Shown: positions 37,236-46,458 of the stretch, one piece after another | Layout: each line of letters starts with the position of its first letter | Position numbering within the stretch: position 1 is the first letter of the stretch | Source: Streptomyces sp. MST-110588 | GTDB lineage: Bacteria > Actinomycetota > Actinomycetes > Streptomycetales > Streptomycetaceae | Length of the DNA stretch: 64,000 nt | Direction: 5' to 3' | Assembly: GCF_022695595.1 (NCBI RefSeq) | Contig: NZ_CP074380.1 | Coordinates: 310,001 to 374,000, forward strand | Made by a program: the position numbers and the translations under genes | The notes under the pieces: generated by a model | Told to the model about the DNA's origin: nothing | Seen by the model: the letters and a program-made list of their open reading frames with translations, nothing else | Database searches by the model: none

Positions 37236-38361
37236 ACCGTCCCCGCCGATCGCCCCGTCGCGTCAAAGACCGCCGATGCGTGACTCCACGGGCCGGTGCG
37301 GGCAGCGGACCCGCAGGGAGCCGTGGCCCGGGGCGGCGCGGCCGGCCCGCCACTCCGGCCACGATCTTCTGGAGCAGGCTGTACGAGAGGATCGGCACCA
37401 GCACTCCCGGACGGTGGGAGAACCAGCCGGCGGCCAGCACGGCCGCCGCGCTGCTGTTGTTCATCCCGGTGGCGAAGGTGAGGGAGACCCCGTCGGGCCG
37501 GTCGCACCGCGTCCAGCGCGAGATCCACCGGCCACACCAGAAGGTCAGACAGCACACTGCGCCGGAAATGCCCAGTGCCAGCAGCAGAAGGTCGGGGTCC
37601 GGGCGGGCGAGGGCCTGCCCCAGCGCGCCGACCGCGTTGATGTAGCACAGCAGGAGGATGTTCACCAGGTTGACGGCCTTGGCCGCGGGCAGAACCCGGC
37701 GTACGCCGTCGTCGCCGAGCCCGATGCGTACAAGGATTCCGGCCAGGCACGGCAGCACCACCGCCACCAGCGCGAACACGCCGGCTCCGGTGCGGGCGAG
37801 CAGGTCGAGCGTGGAGGTGTCATCCAGGGCGCCGGCGCCGGAGGGGCCCACCAGCCGGCCGGTCAGGTGCATGCCGAGCGGGACGGTGAGCGGGCTGAGC
37901 ACGGTGGAACCGACCACCATCGCGACGGCCAGGGGGACGTTGCCGCCGGCGTGCTGCCCCCAGGAGGCGGCGCCGCCCGCGATCGGCATCGCCAGCACGA
38001 GCAGGAGCCCGACCACCAGACCTTCGGCTTCCCCGGGGTCGGGCCAGGCGCGCAGGGCAAGGGCGACGACCGGCAGGACGAGCACGGGCAGCAGGGCGTT
38101 GGCGACGATGCCCAGTACGAGTCGCAGCGGCCGGCGCACCACCGTACGGAGCTCGGTGACCCGCACGCCCAGCCCGGCGGTGAACAGCATCACCGCGAGC
38201 AGGACCATCGGCAGCGTCAACTCGGCCGCGCCCACCGGCATCCGCAGTATCGGCCCGCGCAGCGCCCGGCCCGGACCGGGGAACACCCCGGCCAGGACGT
38301 AACACCCCAGCATCAGTCCCAGCAGCCATCGCTGCACCGCGGCCACCACTACGCCCGTCAC
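37213..38361 (-). CDS. Bile acid:sodium symporter (BASS) family transporter
   Basis: An integral membrane protein of about 380 aa with ten or so hydrophobic segments (MVLLAVMLFTAGLGV, LGIVANALLPVLVLPVVALAL, GLLLVLAMPIAGGAASWGQ, PLAVAMVVGSTVLSPLTVPLG, LLLLALGISGAVCCLTFWC). The GMNNSSAAAVLAAGWF segment is typical of BASS/arsenite-type (ArsB/Acr3-like fold) carriers. The last ~50 residues after LLQKIVAGVAG are Pro/Arg-rich and overlap the LysR gene's end by 23 bp; this tail is not convincing and may reflect another indel, with a natural stop nearer 37229 or 37263. GTG start 38361 lacks a clear ribosome site. Substrate unknown. Confidence 0.75.
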   Translation of the reverse strand: MTGVVVAAVQRWLLGLMLGCYVLAGVFPGPGRALRGPILRMPVGAAELTLPMVLLAVMLFTAGLGVRVTELRTVVRRPLRLVLGIVANALLPVLVLPVVALALRAWPDPGEAEGLVVGLLLVLAMPIAGGAASWGQHAGGNVPLAVAMVVGSTVLSPLTVPLGMHLTGRLVGPSGAGALDDTSTLDLLARTGAGVFALVAVVLPCLAGILVRIGLGDDGVRRVLPAAKAVNLVNILLLCYINAVGALGQALARPDPDLLLLALGISGAVCCLTFWCGRWISRWTRCDRPDGVSLTFATGMNNSSAAAVLAAGWFSHRPGVLVPILSYSLLQKIVAGVAGRPRRPGPRLPAGPLPAPARGVTHRRSLTRRGDRRGRFSDRSRS

Positions 38362-38456
38362 GCGAAGGAGCCTATAGCCGCCCCAGGACCACCCTCGATC
38401 CCCGACTCAGCCCACGCGCCCCGACACCGCGCCCCGGCCGCCCTCACAGCACACCG

Positions 38457-39032
38457 GACCACCTAACAGGACGATTCGAACGCGCCCGCTCCCCCAGCCG
38501 GGGGTTACCCGGAAGAAGGTGGCCAGAACCCCGGCCCAGAACACGAACCGACCCGCGAACCGCCACGCGGACCGGCCCCGTGCACCAACGCTGTAAACCG
38601 GCCCCGTGGACCGACGCCGCTAACTGCCCCCGTAGACCAACGCTGGGAACCGGCCCCGTAGACCAACGCTGCGAACTGACCTCGCGAACCGACGCTGTGA
38701 ACTGGCCCGGTGGATCGACGCTCCCAACCGACTTCGCGTACCGGCCTCGTGGACCGGCCACCACCACAGTGCGCCCGGCCACCTACAGGGCAAATCGAAC
38801 GCCCCCATCCCCCCAATCGGGGGTTACCCGAAAGCGGGTAGCCAGAACCCCGGCTCAGCACTCGGACCGCCACCGTGGACCGCCACCGTGGACCGACGCC
38901 GCGAACCGATCCGGCCACCCGGCCACCACCATAAGGCGGCCGGCCCCACCTACTGGACGAATCGAACGCGGATGTTCCCCCAACTGGGGGTTACCCGAAG
39001 GGAGGCGGCCAGAACCCTGGTCCAGGGCTCGG
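38457..39032. repeat. Three ~85-90-bp direct repeats, each with a CCCCC-N4-GGGGG hairpin
   Basis: Imperfect copies at 38457-38543, 38777-38865 and 38942-39032. Each runs from CCTA(A/C) through a TCGAACGC block, a hairpin of five C, four bases and five G (38491-38504, 38810-38823, 38977-38990), then TTACCCG and GCCAGAACCC. The hairpin loop differs between copies (AGCC, AATC, AACT) while stem and flanks are kept, which suggests the folded form matters. No coding sense was found on either strand. Confidence 0.8.
38573..38750. repeat. 26-bp tandem repeat, about seven copies
   Basis: Between the first two hairpin repeats a degenerate unit recurs with exact 26-bp spacing: the CGT(G/A)/CGCG anchor falls at 38580, 38606, 38632, 38658, 38684, 38710 and 38736. 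The shared core is CCCCGTGGACCAACGCTG with variation. Similar fragments (CCGTGGACCG) reappear at about 38870-38900 between the second and third hairpin repeats. Confidence 0.75.
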
Positions 39033-39677
39033 CCCCCCTCTCCGCGGCCCCGGGTGCGCGGCACGGCATGAGTGCGGGACTCGACACGGGTCCGAGGCTC
39101 GGCCCGCACCCCCGGCTCGGCCCTGACGTGAGGCCCGGACCGTGTACGGGGCTCGGCCTGTCGCGTGAGGGGTGGTGCCCCTTCTCCGCCCGGAGGCCGC
39201 GGGAGGGGATGCGGCCGGGCGGCAACTCGCCGCCGGCTTCGGGTGGGGGCGTGTCGGTGGCTTGGGGCTGTCGGTGGCGGGCGAGGGCGGCTTTCTGTTG
39301 GGGAGGCGGTCTGTCAAGGGGGCAAGGTGGCCATTCGAGGGGCGTCTGGTGGTGCTCCGGTGCCGATGGGAGGCGGGTGGGCTGTCGTGCGGCGACGCGT
39401 ATTCTCGGCCCGCGAGCGGAGCGGGGAAACGGGGCCGGGATGCCTGGGTGCCCCGGGTCAGGCGTAACTGCCTTGCACGCTCCTGCCGTTCACCTGTTTG
39501 TCGAACAGCCGTAGCGACCCTTGTAAAGGGCAAGGAAAATAAGTTCTAGATGCAACCAACTGGCCGAAAAGAGGTCTACGCCAAAGACCGGTCAGGGGCA
39601 GTCTGGCCCCCGTCCGTCGACCAGCACGTGCCGGAGGTATCGGATCCGGCAGGCCGATCCCCAGGGAGTCCGAAGGC

Positions 39678-42600
39678 GTGGGACGCAGCAAGGCGAAGAT
39701 GGAAAGGGCCGCGGCGGATGCGGCCGAGCGGCTCTTGGCCATGGGAAGGCTGTTGCAGCGGGCGCCGACCACACCGGAGGGGCGGGCGGTCTTCCGTACG
39801 GACCAGCGGGTCAACGACCAGCCCTACCGGGAGCGTTGGGCGCACGACAAGGTGGTGCGCTCCACGCACGGGGTGAACTGCACCGGCTCGTGTTCATGGC
39901 AGGTGTACGTCAAGGACGGTCTGATCACCTGGGAGACCCAGGCGACCGATTACCCCTCGACCGGGCCGGACCGGCCGGACTACGAACCGCGGGGCTGTCC
40001 GCGCGGTGCGTCGTTTTCCTGGTACACGTACTCGCCGACGCGGGTGCGCCACCCGCAGGCGCGCGGTGTGCTGGTGGAGATGTTCCGGGACGCCAAACGC
40101 CGCCACGGCGGCGATCCGGTGGCGGCCTGGGCCGAGGTCACCGGCGATCCGGACCGCCGCCGCCGCTACCAGTCGGCGCGTGGCAAGGGCGGCCTGGTGC
40201 GCATCGGCTGGCAGGAGGCGCTGGAGATCGCGGCGGCGGCGCATGTGCACACCCTCCAGAAGTACGGGCCCGACCGCATCGCCGGTTTCTCGCCGATCCC
40301 GGCGATGTCGATGGCCTCGCATGCCGTCGGCGCCCGTTTCCACGCCTTGATCGGCGCGCCGATGCTGTCGTTCTACGACTGGTACGCGGACCTGCCGATC
40401 GCCTCGCCGCAGGTCTTCGGCGACCAGACGGACGTGCCCGAGTCGGGCGACTGGTGGGACGCGGCGTATCTGATGCTGTGGGGCTCGAACGTCCCGGTGA
40501 CGCGGACGCCGGACGCGCACTGGATGGCCGAGGCGCGCTATCGCGGCCAGAAGGTCGTGGTGGTCTCCCCGGACTACGCGGACGCCACGAAGTTCGCCGA
40601 CGAGTGGCTGCACCCGCATCCGGGTACGGACGGGGCGCTGGCCATGGCCATGGGGCACGTGATCCTGCGGGAGTGCTTCGTGGAGCGGCAGGTGCCGTAC
40701 TTCACCGACTACGTCAAGCGGTTCACCGACCTGCCTTTCCTCGTCGCCCTGGACGAGCGGGAGGGGAACACCCACACTCCCGGCGCGTTCGTCACCGCCC
40801 GGGACCTGGACCTGGCCCCGGACGCCGACGCCGCGTCCCGGCGCTGGATGCCCGTGCTGTACGACGCCGTCACCGATCAGCCGGTCGTACCCCACGGCAC
40901 GCTGGGTGATCGCTGGAGCAAGCCCGGTGAGGGCCGCTGGAACCTGGATCTGGGAGACATCGATCCGCGGCTCAGCTTCTACGGTCGTCCTGGCGCCGCC
41001 ACCGCCGGCGTGCGGCTGCCCCGCTTCGACGAGGAGGGTGCGACGATCGAGCGGGCGGTGCCCGCGCTGCGCCTCGGCGGGCGCCTGGTGACCACGGTCT
41101 TCGACCTGATGCTCGCCCAGTACGGCGTGCGGCGCGACGGCCTCGGCGGGCAGTGGCCCTCCTCGTACGAGGACGCCTCCGCGCCCTGCACGCCGGCCTG
41201 GCAGGAGGCGGTCACCTCGGTGTCCGCGCGGGCGGTGGTGCGTACGGCACGGGAGTTCGCCCGCACCGCCGAGCGCAGCCGGGGCCGCTGCATGATCGTC
41301 ATGGGGGCGGGCACCAACCACTGGTTCCACTCCGACACCATCTACCGCTCCTTCCTCTCGCTCCTGCTGCTCACCGGCTGCCAGGGCGTCAACGGCGGCG
41401 GCTGGGCGCACTATGTGGGTCAGGAGAAGGTGCGTCCGTACACGGGCTGGCAGCAGCTCTCCACGGCGTCCGACTGGGTGCGCCCGTCGCGGCAGATGGC
41501 GGGAACACCGTACTGGTACCTGCACACCGACCAGTGGCGCTACGAGAAGTTCAGCGCGGACGCCCTGGCGCCGTCGACCGCGCCCGGCGCCCTGTCCGCA
41601 CTGCACACCGCGGACCTGGTGGCCCGCTCCGCCCGGCACGGCTGGATGCCGTCGTATCCCACGCTCTGCGCCAACCCGCTGGACCTGGGGCGGCAGGTAC
41701 GCGCGGCGGGGGCCGATCCCGCCGAGTGGGTGGCGGCCGAGTGTGCCGCCGGGCGGCTGTCGTACGCCTGCCAGGATCCCGACGATCCGGCCAACTGGCC
41801 GCGCGTCCTGACCGTGTGGCGGGCGAATCTGATCGGCTCCTCCGCCAAGGGCAACGAGTTCTTCCTGCGGCATCTGCTCGGCGCGTCCGACAACGCGAGC
41901 GCCCAGGAGGTCCCGCCCGGGGCGCGGCCCCGGGAGGTGGCCTGGCGCAAGGAGGCGCCGCGGGGCAAGCTCGATCTGCTGCTCGCCCTGGATTTCCGGA
42001 TGACCTCCACGACCCTGTTCGCCGATCTGGTGCTGCCCGCGGCGACCTGGTACGAGAAGCACGATCTGTCGAGTACGGACATGCACCCGTACGTGCACGC
42101 CTTCTCCCCGGCGATCAGCCCGCCCTGGCAGGCACGTACCGACTTCGAGATCTTCCACGGCATCGCCGCCGAGGTCAGCCGGCTGGCCAGGGGCCGCCTG
42201 GACGTGGCGCATGACCTGGTGGCCACCCCGCTGCAGCACGACACCCCCGGCGAGGCGCCTCCGGAGGGGCCCACCGGCCCGCGGTTCACCGTCGTGGAGC
42301 GGGACTACACCGCCCTCGGGGACCGGATCGCCGCGCTGGGGCCACTGGTCGAGGAAGAGGGGATGACGGTCAAGGGGTGACCGTGTACCCCGTACCGGAA
42401 GTGGGCTGGCTGGCCGCCCGGTGCGGTACGGCCGGCCGCGGACCGGTGCGCGGGCGGCCCCTGCTGGATACGGACGTCAAGCTGTGCGAGGCGGTCCTGG
42501 CCCTGTCGGGCACCACCAACGGCCGTCTGGCCGCGGAGGGTTTTGAGCGGCTGGCCGAGCGCTGCGGCGCCGGATCGGGGCTGTGGGAACTGGCGGCGTC

Positions 42601-43339
42601 GGTGGCCGGGCGACGGGTGGAGTTCTCCGACACCCAGGCGCGGCCGGTCCAGGTGGGGGCGAGCTTCGAGTGGTCGGGCAAGGAGGGGCCGGAGCGCCGC
42701 TACGCCCCGTTCACGGTCAACACCGAGCACCTCAAGCCCTGGCACACCCTCACCGGGCGTCAGCACTTCTACCTCGATCACCCCTGGGTCGCCGAGTACG
42801 GCGAGCAACTGCCCGTCTACCGGCCGCCGCTGGACCTGTCCGCGCTCGGCGAGCGGCCGGCGGAGTGTAGCGACGGCGGGCGTTCGGTGACGGTGCGCTA
42901 CCTCACGCCGCACTCGAAGTGGTCGATCCACTCCGAGTACCAGGAGAACCTGCTGATGCAGACGCTGGCCCGGGGCGGCCCGGTCATCTGGACCAGCGTG
43001 GAGGACGCCGCGGCCATCGGCGTGGCGGACAACGACTGGATCGAAGCCGTCAACGCCAACGGGGTGGTCGTGGCGCGCGCGGTGGTCTCGCACCGTATGC
43101 CGCCCGGCACGGTGTTCATGTACCACGTGCAGGAGCGCCTGGTGAACGTGCCCAGGTCCGAGGCCACCGGGCGGCGCGGCGGCGTGCACAACGCGCTGAC
43201 CAGGCTGCTGATCAAGCCGACCCATCTGATCGGCGGGCACGCCCAGTTGTCCTTCGCCCCCAACTACTACGGCCCCACCGGTAATCAGCGCGACGCGGTC
43301 ACCGTCATCCGCCGCCGTTCGCAGGACGTGGAGTACTGA
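39678..43339 (+). CDS. narG: Respiratory nitrate reductase alpha subunit (one frameshift)
   Basis: Catalytic subunit that binds the molybdenum bis-MGD cofactor and reduces nitrate to nitrite. After restoring one G in the run 42374-42377 it is 1220 aa, the usual NarG length. The FS0 cluster ligands appear in HGVNCTGSCSWQ with the further Cys in RGCPRG. The Mo-ligand Asp lies in WYADLPIASPQVFGDQTDVPES. GSNVPVTRTPDAHW and VVVSPDYADATKFAD are characteristic. Without the repair it would look like two genes (stop at 42380 and a new start at 42377), but the second half is plainly the C-terminal NarG domain (LTGRQHFYLDHPW, NVPRSEATGRRGG). GTG start 39678; ATG 39699 is possible. First gene of narGHJI. 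Confidence 0.95.
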
Positions 43340-43340
43340 C

Positions 43341-45020
43341 ATGCCCCGTGGCAAGGCCACCACCGGACCCGCCATCGGACGCTGTATGGCACAGGTCGCC
43401 ATGGTGATGAACCTCGACAAATGCATCGGCTGCCATACCTGTTCGGTCACCTGCAAGCAGACGTGGACCAACCGCGACGGCACCGAGTACGTGTGGTTCA
43501 ACAACGTCGAGACCCGCCCCGGACAGGGCTACCCCCGCGGCTACCAGGACCAGGACAAGTGGCGGGGCGGCTGGCAGCTCAAACACGGACGGCTCGTCCC
43601 CCGCAGCGGCGGCCGGGCCCGGCGCCTGGCCCGCCTGTTCGCCAACCCCGACCTGCCCTCCTTGGAGGACTACTACGAGCCCTGGACCTACGATTACGAG
43701 AACCTGACCACCGCGCCGCTGGGTGAGGACGTGCCCACCGCGCCGCCCCGCTCCCTGATCGACGGCGAACCCACCGCGATCACCTGGGGTCCGAACTGGG
43801 ACGACGACCTCGGCGGCGGGCCCGCGCAGCTCGCCGACGACCCGGTGCTGAGGAAGATGAACGAGCGGGTGCGCCTGGAGTACGAGCAGGCGTTCATGTT
43901 CTACCTGCCGCGGATCTGCGAGCACTGCCTGAACCCGTCCTGCGTGGCCGTGTGCCCCTCCGGCGCGCTGTACAAGCGCATCGAGGACGGCATCGTCCTG
44001 GTGGACCAGGACCGCTGCCGGGGCTGGCGGATGTGTGTGAGCGGCTGCCCGTACAAGAAGGTCTACTTCAACCACCGGACCGGCAAGGCCGAGAAGTGCA
44101 CCTTCTGCTATCCGCGCATCGAGGCGGGCCAGCCGACGGTGTGCTCCGAGACCTGCGTGGGCCGGCTGCGCTACCTCGGTGTCATGCTGTACGACGCCGA
44201 CAAGGTCGGCGAAGCCGCCGCCACCAAGGATGAACGCGGCCTGTACGAGGCCCAGTTGGACTGTTTCCTGGACCCCGGTGACCCGGCCGTGGTGCACGCC
44301 GCCGAGCAGGCGGGCATCCCGCACGACTGGATCACCGCCGCCCGCCGCTCCCCGGTGCACGCCCTGATCAGCACGTACAAGGTGGCGCTGCCGCTGCATC
44401 CGGAGTACCGCACCATGCCCATGGTCTGGTACATCCCGCCCCTGTCACCGGTGGTCGAGTCGCTGACCGCCACCGGGCACGACGGGGAGGACCCGGCCAG
44501 GCTGTTCGCCGCCATCGACTCCCTGCGCATCCCCGTCGGCTATCTCGCGGAACTGTTCACCGCGGGCGACCCGGCTCCCGTGGAAGCCGCGCTGTGCCGG
44601 CTGGCCGCCATGCGTACCCATATGCGGCGCATCAATCTCCACGAGGAGCCCGACCCCGCCATCGCCCGCGCCGTCGGCATGAGCACCGACGGCATCGAGG
44701 ACATGTACCGGCTGCTGGCGCTGGCCAAGTACGACGAGCGCTACGTCATCCCCACCAGCTACGCCGCCACCGCCCCCGCCGACGGCCTGGACGCGGGCTG
44801 CGGCCTGGACGGCGACGGCGGGCCGGGCATGTACGAGGCGGACGCCTTCCACGCACCCCTGGTCTCCGGCCACGAACCGGGACGTGGCGGTGAACCGGGG
44901 CCCGGCGGTGAACCGGAACACGCCGGGGTCTCGCTGCGCGGCCGGGTGAACCTCCTGAACTGGAACGGCGAGGGCCGCCCCGACGGACTCTTCCCGCGCG
45001 CCGAGGGCGGCACCCGGTGA
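43341..45020 (+). CDS. narH: Respiratory nitrate reductase beta subunit
   Basis: A 559-aa iron-sulfur subunit that passes electrons from NarI to NarG. Cluster motifs in order: CIGCHTCSVTCKQ, CEHCLNPSCVAVCPSGA, CRGWRMCVSGCPYKK (Trp in place of one Cys, as for the [3Fe-4S] centre of NarH), and CTFCYPRIEAGQPTVCSETC. The C-terminus has an additional Gly/Pro/Glu-rich tract (HEPGRGGEPGPGGEPEHAG) not needed for function. One base separates it from narG, and its stop overlaps the narJ start. Confidence 0.96.
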   Translation: MPRGKATTGPAIGRCMAQVAMVMNLDKCIGCHTCSVTCKQTWTNRDGTEYVWFNNVETRPGQGYPRGYQDQDKWRGGWQLKHGRLVPRSGGRARRLARLFANPDLPSLEDYYEPWTYDYENLTTAPLGEDVPTAPPRSLIDGEPTAITWGPNWDDDLGGGPAQLADDPVLRKMNERVRLEYEQAFMFYLPRICEHCLNPSCVAVCPSGALYKRIEDGIVLVDQDRCRGWRMCVSGCPYKKVYFNHRTGKAEKCTFCYPRIEAGQPTVCSETCVGRLRYLGVMLYDADKVGEAAATKDERGLYEAQLDCFLDPGDPAVVHAAEQAGIPHDWITAARRSPVHALISTYKVALPLHPEYRTMPMVWYIPPLSPVVESLTATGHDGEDPARLFAAIDSLRIPVGYLAELFTAGDPAPVEAALCRLAAMRTHMRRINLHEEPDPAIARAVGMSTDGIEDMYRLLALAKYDERYVIPTSYAATAPADGLDAGCGLDGDGGPGMYEADAFHAPLVSGHEPGRGGEPGPGGEPEHAGVSLRGRVNLLNWNGEGRPDGLFPRAEGGTR

Positions 45021-45643
45021 GCCGCCCCGTCACCCACCAGGCCGCCTCCCTGCTGCTCGGCTACCCCGACGAGAGCTGGCCCGGGCGCCTGAGTGCCGTA
45101 CGTACGGCACTGGAGCCCGTGCCCGGCCCCGACATCGCCCTCCTGCTGCGGTTCTGCGCCCGGGTCCAGGAGACACCCCCGCTCGCGCTGGGCGCCCAGT
45201 ACATCGCCACCTTCGACCGCAGCCGCCGGCGGTGCCTGTACCTGACCTACTACACCGACGGCGACACCCGCAGGCGGGGCGCGGCACTGGCCGGCCTCAA
45301 GGCGCTCTACCGCGAGCACGGCTGGCAGCCCCCCGGGGACGAACTGCCCGACCACCTGCCCCTGATGCTGGAGTTCGCCGCCCGCACCCCGCAGGCCGGT
45401 ACGAAGCTGCTGGCCGGGCACCGCCCCGCCCTGGAACTGCTGCGCCTGGCCCTGGCCTCGTACCGCAGCCCCTACGCCGACATCGTCGAGGCGGTCTGCC
45501 ACACCCTGCCCGGCCCCGGCCCCGCCGACCGCCGAGCAGCCCTGCGCCTGGCCCGCAGCGGCCCGCCCGCCGAAGCGGTCGGCCTCCTTCCGTTCCCCCG
45601 ACGAGCTGCCGACTCCCCGCACGTGGAGGAGACCTCCCGGTGA
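45017..45643 (+). CDS. narJ: Nitrate reductase assembly chaperone (delta subunit)
   Basis: A 208-aa TorD/NarJ-type chaperone needed to insert the molybdenum cofactor and Fe-S cluster in NarG before membrane docking. Characteristic stretches are QAASLLLGYPDESW, the YIATFDRSRRRCLYLTYYTDGDTRRRG segment typical of NarJ, and DHLPLMLEFAA. GTG start overlaps the narH stop (GTGA); its own stop overlaps the narI start in the same way. Not part of the final enzyme. Confidence 0.94.
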   Translation: MSRPVTHQAASLLLGYPDESWPGRLSAVRTALEPVPGPDIALLLRFCARVQETPPLALGAQYIATFDRSRRRCLYLTYYTDGDTRRRGAALAGLKALYREHGWQPPGDELPDHLPLMLEFAARTPQAGTKLLAGHRPALELLRLALASYRSPYADIVEAVCHTLPGPGPADRRAALRLARSGPPAEAVGLLPFPRRAADSPHVEETSR

Positions 45644-46458
45644 AGCATCTGCACATCGCCCTGTGGGGCGTACTGCCCTACCTCGCCGTCGCCGTCCTGG
45701 TCACCGGCACCGCCTGGCGCTACCGCTACGACCGGTTCGGCTTCACCACCCGCTCCAGCCAACTGCACGAACACCGCCTGCTGCGCATCGGCGGCCCCCT
45801 CTTCCACTACGGGATCTTCTTCGTCGCCGCCGGGCACGTCATCGGTCTGCTCGTCCCCGAATCGCTCACCGAGCGCGTCCACATCCACGAGTGGCTCTAC
45901 CACGCCAACGCCCTGATCGTCGGCGGCACCGCCGGGCTCGCCACCCTGGCCGGTCTGGCGATCCTGCTCCACCGGCGGCTGCGCGTGCCCGCCGTACGGG
46001 CGGCGACCAGCCGCAGCGACCGCGCCGTCTATCCGCTCCTCATCTGCGTCGTCCTGGCCGGCCTCGCCGCCACGGCCACCACCTTGCAGCCCCACCCCTA
46101 CGACTACCGCGTCGGCGTCTCGGTGTGGTTCCGCTCCCTGCCGGCCCTGGACCCGGACGTGCCCGCCATGGCCCATGCCCCGCTCGTCTACCAGATCCAC
46201 GCCCTGCTCGGCATGGCCCTGTTCGCCCTGTGGCCCTTCAGCCGTCTGGTGCACGCCTTCACCGCGCCCCTGGGCTATCTGGCCCGCCCCTACATCGTCT
46301 ACCGTTCGCGCGGCGCCCGGCGTGTCCCCGCCGCCCAGCCATACGGCGCCCAGCAATACGGCGCGCTCCCATACGACGCCGGGGAGTACGGCGCGCGCCG
46401 ACACGGCGCACATCCCGCGCGGCGCCGGCCGGCGCAGAGCACCCCGCCGCGCCGGTGA
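45640..46458 (+). CDS. narI: Respiratory nitrate reductase gamma (cytochrome b) subunit with repeat tail
   Basis: A 272-aa membrane anchor with five hydrophobic segments and heme-ligand histidines (LFHYGIFFVAAGHVIGLLVP; HALLGMALFALWPFSRLVHAF). It oxidises menaquinol and feeds NarH. The C-terminus extends beyond the usual FSRLVHAFTAPLGYLARPYIVYRSR end as a pentapeptide repeat (QPYGA, QQYGA, LPYDA, GEYGA, RRHGA), about bases 46336-46420, followed by an Arg/Pro tail. GTG start overlaps the narJ stop; the stop overlaps the start of the next gene. Confidence 0.95.
   Translation: MKHLHIALWGVLPYLAVAVLVTGTAWRYRYDRFGFTTRSSQLHEHRLLRIGGPLFHYGIFFVAAGHVIGLLVPESLTERVHIHEWLYHANALIVGGTAGLATLAGLAILLHRRLRVPAVRAATSRSDRAVYPLLICVVLAGLAATATTLQPHPYDYRVGVSVWFRSLPALDPDVPAMAHAPLVYQIHALLGMALFALWPFSRLVHAFTAPLGYLARPYIVYRSRGARRVPAAQPYGAQQYGALPYDAGEYGARRHGAHPARRRPAQSTPPRR

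Larger units (their letters stand above)
38362..39677. other. 1.3-kb gene-poor region with repeat array
   Basis: I support no gene here: reading frames are low-complexity, overlap on both strands, and lack family features. The left half (38457-39032) is a repeat array described in the next entries. The right half (39033-39677) precedes the nitrate reductase operon and must hold its promoter; it contains TGTTTGTCGAACA around 39495 with TGTT/AACA arms and an unusually A-rich stretch near 39530-39545. Confidence 0.7.

Noticed and set aside
37213..37300. True overlap of the BASS transporter and LysR genes
   Set aside because: The transporter's last ~50 residues look like out-of-frame sequence; the overlap is probably an artefact of an indel rather than a real arrangement.
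38777..38865. tRNA-like element in the hairpin repeats
   Set aside because: The complement of the second repeat contains GGGCG-TTCGATT-TGCCC, similar to a tRNA T-arm, but the other copies cannot form it, there is no anticodon arm with a 7-nt loop and no acceptor stem.
38457..39032. CRISPR array
   Set aside because: Repeats are too long, imperfect and unevenly spaced, spacers are repeats themselves, and no cas genes are present.
38888..39533. Overlapping long frames on both strands after the repeat array
   Set aside because: They are Arg/Gly/Pro-rich, frame-independent by-products of high GC content, with no family features or ribosome sites.
42377..43339. Second half of narG as a separate gene
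   Set aside because: It has no own ribosome site, and its sequence is the C-terminal domain of NarG. One missing G at 42374-42377 explains the break.
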